DNA of 9,108 nt from Planctomycetota bacterium. Lineage in GTDB: Bacteria > Planctomycetota > SZUA-567 > H5-PLA8. The stretch is taken from contig JANXLS010000458.1 of the NCBI GenBank assembly GCA_025355035.1, forward strand, positions 1-9,108. Direction: 5' to 3'. The notes beneath the pieces were generated by a model, which had not been told where the DNA came from, searched no databases, and saw only the letters and a list, made by a program, of their open reading frames with translations. Positions 5,740 through 9,108 of this stretch are shown here, in pieces. Each line of letters opens with the position of its first letter. Position 1 is the first letter of the stretch. The position numbers were made by a program, and so were the translations under genes.

Positions 5740-6527
5740 CCTGGATTGGGCTTGGTTACCGGCATGCGTTGAGCCGCTGGATCGATTCGCGTCCGGCCGA
5801 AGTTCGATGCCTGGAAATCACCGCCGAACATTTTTTCGAGGGCGATGACGATCGGCTCGAATCGCTGGCGAGCGAGTATCCATTATTTGTTCACGGGCTT
5901 GGCGTGTCGTTGGGAACGCCGGGCCCGCTCGATCCGGAAACGCTGCAACGCTTTGTCGGCGTCGTCAAACGCTGCAATCCGAAATGGGTCAGCGAGCACA
6001 TTGCATTCACGCGCACAGCGGATGTTGATCTCGGCCATCTCAATCCGCTGCGCCCCAGCCGTGCGATGCTCCGAACCCTCGCGGCCCATGCTCGCGACTT
6101 GAGCGACGCGTGCAGGAAGCCTGTCCTCCTCGAAAACATCACGTCGCATTTGCGCATGGACGGCGACATGTCTGAGACGGCGTTTCTCAATGAACTCTGC
6201 AGCGACGCGGGATGCGGCTTGCTGCTGGACGTGACCAATCTGTACATCAACAGCCGCAATCACGGCTTCGATCCGCGCGCGTGGCTTCAGGAGATCGAGC
6301 CCAGACATATTGTCCAGCTTCACATCGTCGGCTACAGCGAAAACGACGGTCATTTCGAAGACACACACGCCGAACCGATTCAGGACGATCTGCTCGAACT
6401 TCTGAAAGACGTCGTGTCGTACGCGCCGGTTCAGGCGATCATTTTGGAACGCGACGCGAAGTTCGAAAACACGGCGGAGATTGCATTTGAATTGCAGAAA
6501 CTGGAGGGCGTCGTTGGGCAGCGTTGA
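5736..6527 (+). CDS. DUF692/MNIO family multinuclear iron oxidase
   Basis: A 263-residue protein of the DUF692 family (TIM-barrel multinuclear non-heme iron-dependent oxidases, MbnB-like). These enzymes use O2 and iron to modify Cys, or other residues, in ribosomally made peptides. The family landmarks are all present: G5-L-G7-Y-R9 at the start, L26-E27...E31, V52-H53-G54, S86-E87-H88, L132-E133-N134, L164-D165-x2-N168-x3-N172, L195-H196-x-V-G199-Y, E208-D209-T-H211, and L237-E238-R-D. The His, Glu, Asn and Asp in these blocks are the expected metal ligands, so it should be active. ATG 5736 overlaps the previous stop (ATGA), with GGAGG (5722-5726) 9 bases upstream. The Arg-rich in-frame extension back to 5670 is just the Gly/Cys repeat read in another frame. 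The likely substrate is the Cys tail encoded immediately upstream. Confidence 0.93.
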   Translation: MTWIGLGYRHALSRWIDSRPAEVRCLEITAEHFFEGDDDRLESLASEYPLFVHGLGVSLGTPGPLDPETLQRFVGVVKRCNPKWVSEHIAFTRTADVDLGHLNPLRPSRAMLRTLAAHARDLSDACRKPVLLENITSHLRMDGDMSETAFLNELCSDAGCGLLLDVTNLYINSRNHGFDPRAWLQEIEPRHIVQLHIVGYSENDGHFEDTHAEPIQDDLLELLKDVVSYAPVQAIILERDAKFENTAEIAFELQKLEGVVGQR

Positions 6528-7029
6528 CTTCACAACCGCTTTGGGAAAACTGCTTTCGGATGGCGAAATGCGCCGGGTATTCGCACAGGACCGCCGTGGG
6601 ACCGCGCAGCGCATGGGGGTGAGCGCGGACGATTTCGAGGCCGTGGTTTCGTTGGATAATCAAGCGCTCGAACGCCAGGCCAATGCGCTGCTGAAAAAGC
6701 GGCTGAGTGAAGTGCGCGAGCTCTTGCCGCTCACGTTCCGCATGATAGACGATCCGGGGGTGCTGTTTTTGAATTTCGCGGAAGCGAAGTGGCCGACCGG
6801 CCATCGCCGCCATGCGCAGGACGCGGTCCATTTCTGCCGCTATTTGATCGCGAAAAAAATAAAAATCTGCCGCTCAGAGTACAACCGTCTCGCATTCGGT
6901 CTGGAGGGGAAGCGGCTGGCAATCCATGCCGTCGGCGACATTCCCACGTCGCGCGGGTTTCGTTTTGGTTTGCAGATTCTGTATCGACGCCATCAAAGAG
7001 AGACCGCGCATTTCGCGATCTATTGTTGA
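6514..7029 (+). CDS. MNIO partner protein (MbnC/DUF2063-like)
   Basis: A 171-residue protein that begins 14 bases inside the oxidase gene. TTG 6514 is the best start: GGAGGG (6503-6508) lies 5 bases before it and the product then begins MGSVDF. No ATG suits. Residues 6-78 follow the usual pattern of the N-terminal domain of MNIO partner proteins: a short helix ending in L-L-S-D, then R...F, then the L-D...L-E-x-Q-A...L-L-x-K-R...L-L-P segment near 44-74. Around 94-112 lies W-P-x-G...H-x2-D-A-x2-F, also typical. In characterised systems such partners (MbnC and relatives) bind the precursor leader and present it to the oxidase. Here the likely client is the Cys-tailed membrane protein two genes upstream. 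Assignment rests on pattern and position; overall similarity is probably low. Confidence 0.8.
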   Translation: MGSVDFTTALGKLLSDGEMRRVFAQDRRGTAQRMGVSADDFEAVVSLDNQALERQANALLKKRLSEVRELLPLTFRMIDDPGVLFLNFAEAKWPTGHRRHAQDAVHFCRYLIAKKIKICRSEYNRLAFGLEGKRLAIHAVGDIPTSRGFRFGLQILYRRHQRETAHFAIYC

Positions 7030-7112
7030 AATGGTTTATTGAATTTTGAGTCGGATAAATTATCTTTCTGACGGTGTCGATTATTTTCGAACTCAATTGA
7101 AAGGGTAAAACA

Positions 7113-7436
7113 ATGGCCGATGTAACCAAGCCTGATGCAAATCCGATCGCCGCAGCGTTATTATCCTTTTTCGTTTTTGAAATTGGTCACATGGTGATTA
7201 ACGGCCAGCAGCGGAAATTCTTGTTCAGTTTGGTGGCTCGGATCATCGGTACTTTTTTGTGCTGTATCCCCGGCCTTGTCATTCACGTTCTGAGTGCAAT
7301 TGATGCTTATCAAACCGCTGAGCGGCTCCAAAAAGGCGAGACGATTGGAGAGAACGAATACACGTACGAGTTGCTCTATAAAATCGTTAAACTCGTCGAT
7401 TCCACCGCGACGTTCAAAGGCAAGCCCAGCGCGTAA
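7113..7436 (+). CDS. Small TM2-like membrane protein
   Basis: A 107-residue protein with two hydrophobic segments at about 11-30 and 38-62, separated by a turn with N-G-Q-Q, and then I-D-A-Y-x-T-A-E-R at about 63-72. This layout (Pro-Ile-Ala-Ala-Leu-Leu start, Gly-rich turn, second helix, D-A-Y-x-T-A-E-R) matches the small TM2-domain-like proteins common in many phyla, whose job is unknown. The hydrophilic C-terminal third is probably cytoplasmic. AAAGGG (7100-7105) lies 7 bases before ATG 7113. An 83-base AT-rich gap separates it from the MNIO cassette, so it may have its own promoter, but I cannot place one. Whether it belongs functionally to that cassette is open. Confidence 0.78.
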   Translation: MADVTKPDANPIAAALLSFFVFEIGHMVINGQQRKFLFSLVARIIGTFLCCIPGLVIHVLSAIDAYQTAERLQKGETIGENEYTYELLYKIVKLVDSTATFKGKPSA

Positions 7437-7450
7437 TTCAAGCGCTAAAT

Positions 7451-7478
7451 AAAAAACCGGGGCAGTGTGCCCCCGGTT
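7451..7478 (-). terminator. Terminator at convergent gene ends, best on minus strand
   Basis: Read on the minus strand, AACCGGGG pairs with CCCCGGTT (7455-7462 with 7471-7478). An alternative inner pairing is GGGGCA/TGCCCC (7459-7464 with 7468-7473). The stem is followed by a run of T from the A-run at 7451-7456. It lies 26 bases beyond the stop of the copper-protein gene. On the plus strand the hairpin follows the TM2-like gene but has no T-run, so termination there would be weaker. Confidence 0.85.
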
Positions 7479-7503
7479 CACCAGCGTGAAGGTTAATAGC
7501 GAT

Positions 7504-8247
7504 TTAGTTCTTGGCTTTAGGCTTGAACTTCACGTCGCCCATGTCGGTGGCGGCGCCCGCCTTGATGTCAACGTCAATCGTTTCCTTCTTCATGTAATTG
7601 CCAAAGTTTTCGTGAAATATGTTGATCTTGTGCTTGCCCGGCGGGATGCCTTTGATTTCGAATGTGCCGTCCGCTGCGCTGATCGCGCAGGCCCGCGGAT
7701 CGTGAACGACAATCATCCCGCCCATCCACGGATGAATATCACATTTGATACCCATCAAATCCGCATCCTTGATCCATTCGGCTTTGTAAATCACCTTATC
7801 GGAAACCGCGAAATTCTTCGTCGGATTTTCCGAATCGTACGGAATCGTGTGAATGTTGTGCATGATTTTGGACGGATTCAAAATTTCAAATTCCGTCTTC
7901 GGTGGAACGACGAGAATGTGCGGTGTGAACGTACAACCTTCCTGGTCGATCGTGTACGGCTTCTCGGCTTTTGGCAGCGCCGGAAGTTTGCTTGAATCGA
8001 TGTCCATGATGCGGACGATCGCCCACTTGATGCCCTTGCTCGCTTTATCCACGACCAACTTATCGTCGGGAATGCCTTTGCCTGCGCACTTGCACTCCGC
8101 TTTGTTTCCAGCGGGGATTTCTTTGATTTCCTGTTCCGGCGCGTCGCCGTCGAACTTGACCGTGCCCTTCAAACTGCCGCTGTCTTCAGCGCGGAGGCTG
8201 AACGCCATTGCCAGCGCCAACATCGGGAGAATACTTCGAATCGTCAT
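7504..8247 (-). CDS. Secreted cupredoxin-like protein with carboxypeptidase-regulatory-like domain
   Basis: A 247-residue exported protein. A signal peptide covers 1-20 (cleavage at A20-E21). A first beta region holds C52-K-C54, and Q102-E-G-C105 precedes F-T-P-H110. Then M129-H130-N131-I-H133 and C169-D-I-H172-P-W-M175 supply a His...Cys-x2-His-x2-Met set that fits a type-1 copper site in a plastocyanin-like fold. Residues about 178-247 look like a small carboxypeptidase-regulatory-like beta sandwich with G-I-P-P-G-K and F-H-E. Such proteins are frequent in Planctomycetota and relatives and are thought to act in periplasmic electron transfer, but no redox partner is encoded nearby. ATG 8247 has AAGGA about 8 bases upstream in mRNA sense. 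It follows the DUF1080 gene by 98 bases on the same strand, so the two may be co-transcribed. Confidence 0.85.
   Translation of the reverse strand: MTIRSILPMLALAMAFSLRAEDSGSLKGTVKFDGDAPEQEIKEIPAGNKAECKCAGKGIPDDKLVVDKASKGIKWAIVRIMDIDSSKLPALPKAEKPYTIDQEGCTFTPHILVVPPKTEFEILNPSKIMHNIHTIPYDSENPTKNFAVSDKVIYKAEWIKDADLMGIKCDIHPWMGGMIVVHDPRACAISAADGTFEIKGIPPGKHKINIFHENFGNYMKKETIDVDIKAGAATDMGDVKFKPKAKN
7748..7766 (+). repeat. 19-base exact repeat, copy 2
   Basis: This is the second copy of the 19 bases found at 2287-2305. Here it lies inside the copper-protein gene and, on the minus strand, encodes the D-A-D-L-M-G-I segment just before the C-x2-H-x2-M motif. Confidence 0.85.
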
Positions 8248-8292
8248 GTCTGCTTTCCTTTTCAAAATGATAGTTACAAATTCAATCAAACA

Positions 8293-8314
8293 TTGAGCGA
8301 TTTTGGTCGCTCAA
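8293..8314 (-). other. Intercistronic hairpin between the two minus-strand genes
   Basis: A perfect 8-base stem TTGAGCGA/TCGCTCAA with a 6-base loop (8301-8306) sits in the 98-base gap. On the minus strand it is followed by TGTTTGATTG, not a proper T-run. It is more likely a partial terminator or mRNA-stabilising element, allowing different levels of the two products, than a strong terminator. Confidence 0.5.
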
Positions 8315-8345
8315 CGCGTTTGTTTCAATGGCATTTTCCCTTGAG

Positions 8346-9107
8346 TTACTTGGCCGGCAACATCTTGATCTTGACGTCCTTGAATTGAATTGTCATCGTG
8401 AAGCCGCCGTGCATCTGCAATCCAATTACACCGTCTTTGCAGCCCTTCGGGCTGTTGTCCGTGAGATCCGTTGTCAAATGGCCGTTGATCGTGTACGTGA
8501 TGTGAGTGCCGTCGCAAACAACGACGCAGTCATTCCATTCGCCGATCGGCTTGATAATGGCCTTGAGTTCTGCGTCCGATTCGGAAAGCTTCGTTTCTTC
8601 CTTCTTGTCATCGGAACCGAAAACCGTCTTCATCCCGCGCTTGCTCATGATGCCGCGACCGCCAGCGACTTTGCCTTCGCAATAAATGATGCCCGTGTAG
8701 CCATTGCCGGCGTCAATGTCGGCCTGATAACCGCCGACGTGGAGCATTTTCGGATTATCAATTTCGCCGCGAATCTGGACTCCGGAGTTTCCGGTCGGCG
8801 TGACCATTTTCCAACTGTAACGCAGTTCGAAATTCGCAAACTTTTCGGGAAAATCCTTCGAGCTCGACAAAATCAAATCGGACTGCTTTGACGTCTCCTT
8901 CAATTCCAAGCACTGGATCGCGCCATCGACGACCGACCAGTAACCTTCCAGTCCTTCCCAACCCGTCAGGTCCTTGCCATTGAAGAGCGAAATCCAACCA
9001 TCCGCACCCGCGGCAGGCACTTCGGTCTTCGGCTTGTCTTCAGCGCGAACAGAGCAAACAACCGCACAGAGAGCCAGTGCGAGGGCGAACAGAGAGAATC
9101 GTTTCAT
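8346..9107 (-). CDS. Secreted DUF1080 (3-keto-disaccharide hydrolase-like) protein
   Basis: A 253-residue exported protein, complete from ATG at 9107, although its promoter and ribosome binding site lie outside the window. A signal peptide covers 1-22 (MKRF start, Ala/Leu core, A22-E23 cleavage) and has no convincing lipobox. The rest is one DUF1080 domain with a concanavalin-like jelly-roll: L-F-N-G-K-D-L-T-G-W at 41-50, Y-W-S-V-V-D-G-A-I soon after, G-Y-Q-A-D in the middle, E190-W-N-D193, and G229-L-Q-M-H-G-G235 near the end. Members characterised as 3-keto-disaccharide or 3-keto-glycoside hydrolases cleave sugars after C3 oxidation. Many paralogues in Planctomycetota and Verrucomicrobiota are uncharacterised, so the substrate cannot be assigned. 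The domain is of normal length. The copper-protein gene follows on the same strand. Confidence 0.93.
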   Translation of the reverse strand: MKRFSLFALALALCAVVCSVRAEDKPKTEVPAAGADGWISLFNGKDLTGWEGLEGYWSVVDGAIQCLELKETSKQSDLILSSSKDFPEKFANFELRYSWKMVTPTGNSGVQIRGEIDNPKMLHVGGYQADIDAGNGYTGIIYCEGKVAGGRGIMSKRGMKTVFGSDDKKEETKLSESDAELKAIIKPIGEWNDCVVVCDGTHITYTINGHLTTDLTDNSPKGCKDGVIGLQMHGGFTMTIQFKDVKIKMLPAK

Positions 9108-9108
9108 G

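Noticed and set aside
7465..7995. Plus-strand open frame opposite the copper-protein gene
   Set aside because: It overlaps the terminator and a gene with a signal peptide and copper motif; no plausible start or domain.
8328..8891. Plus-strand open frame opposite the DUF1080 gene
   Set aside because: It is antisense to a clear family member and has no ribosome binding site or motif.
1..9108. CRISPR array, tRNA, rRNA or insertion sequence
   Set aside because: No regularly spaced repeats, cloverleaf-like segment, rRNA core sequence or transposase with inverted ends was seen on reading; small structured RNAs cannot be excluded without a covariance search.

Overview
The window reads as bacterial chromosome of intermediate GC with short intergenic gaps. 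Three secreted or periplasmic products point to the Planctomycetota/PVC side or to a related phylum such as Hydrogenedentota or Sumerlaeota: a DUF1080 (3-keto-disaccharide hydrolase-like) protein, a cupredoxin plus carboxypeptidase-regulatory-like protein, and an HExxH peptidase fused to TPR repeats. This placement is an inference from family habits; no rRNA or tRNA is present to settle it.

Layout: (a) 87-1355, two convergent unknown genes, a soluble protein with a Cys/His cluster and a six-helix membrane protein. (b) 1356-2090, a divergent intergenic region with a good sigma70-type promoter, a dyad and alternative leader hairpins, driving a monocistronic small Cys/His-motif coiled-coil protein that ends in a textbook terminator. 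(c) 2091-4329, a 330-base leader, then an exported gluzincin-type peptidase with about six TPRs and a GC hairpin terminator. (d) 4361-7029, four tightly overlapping genes: a nucleotidyltransferase-fold protein, a zinc-ribbon membrane protein ending in a Gly/Cys tail, a DUF692/MNIO-type iron oxidase, and an MNIO partner protein. (e) 7113-7436, a small TM2-like membrane protein. (f) 7451-9107 on the minus strand, a DUF1080 protein followed by a putative type-1 copper protein, with a terminator beyond.

The most interesting part is 5068-7029. MNIO (DUF692) enzymes with a partner protein modify cysteines in ribosomally made peptides (methanobactin MbnB/MbnC, bufferin-type systems). Here the gene directly upstream, with a 4-base ATGA overlap, does not encode a free short precursor. 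It encodes a membrane protein whose last 35 residues carry seven cysteines in Ser/Gly. The simplest reading is a membrane-anchored MNIO substrate, with the overlapping nucleotidyltransferase-like gene as a possible fourth component. The function of the product cannot be read from the sequence.
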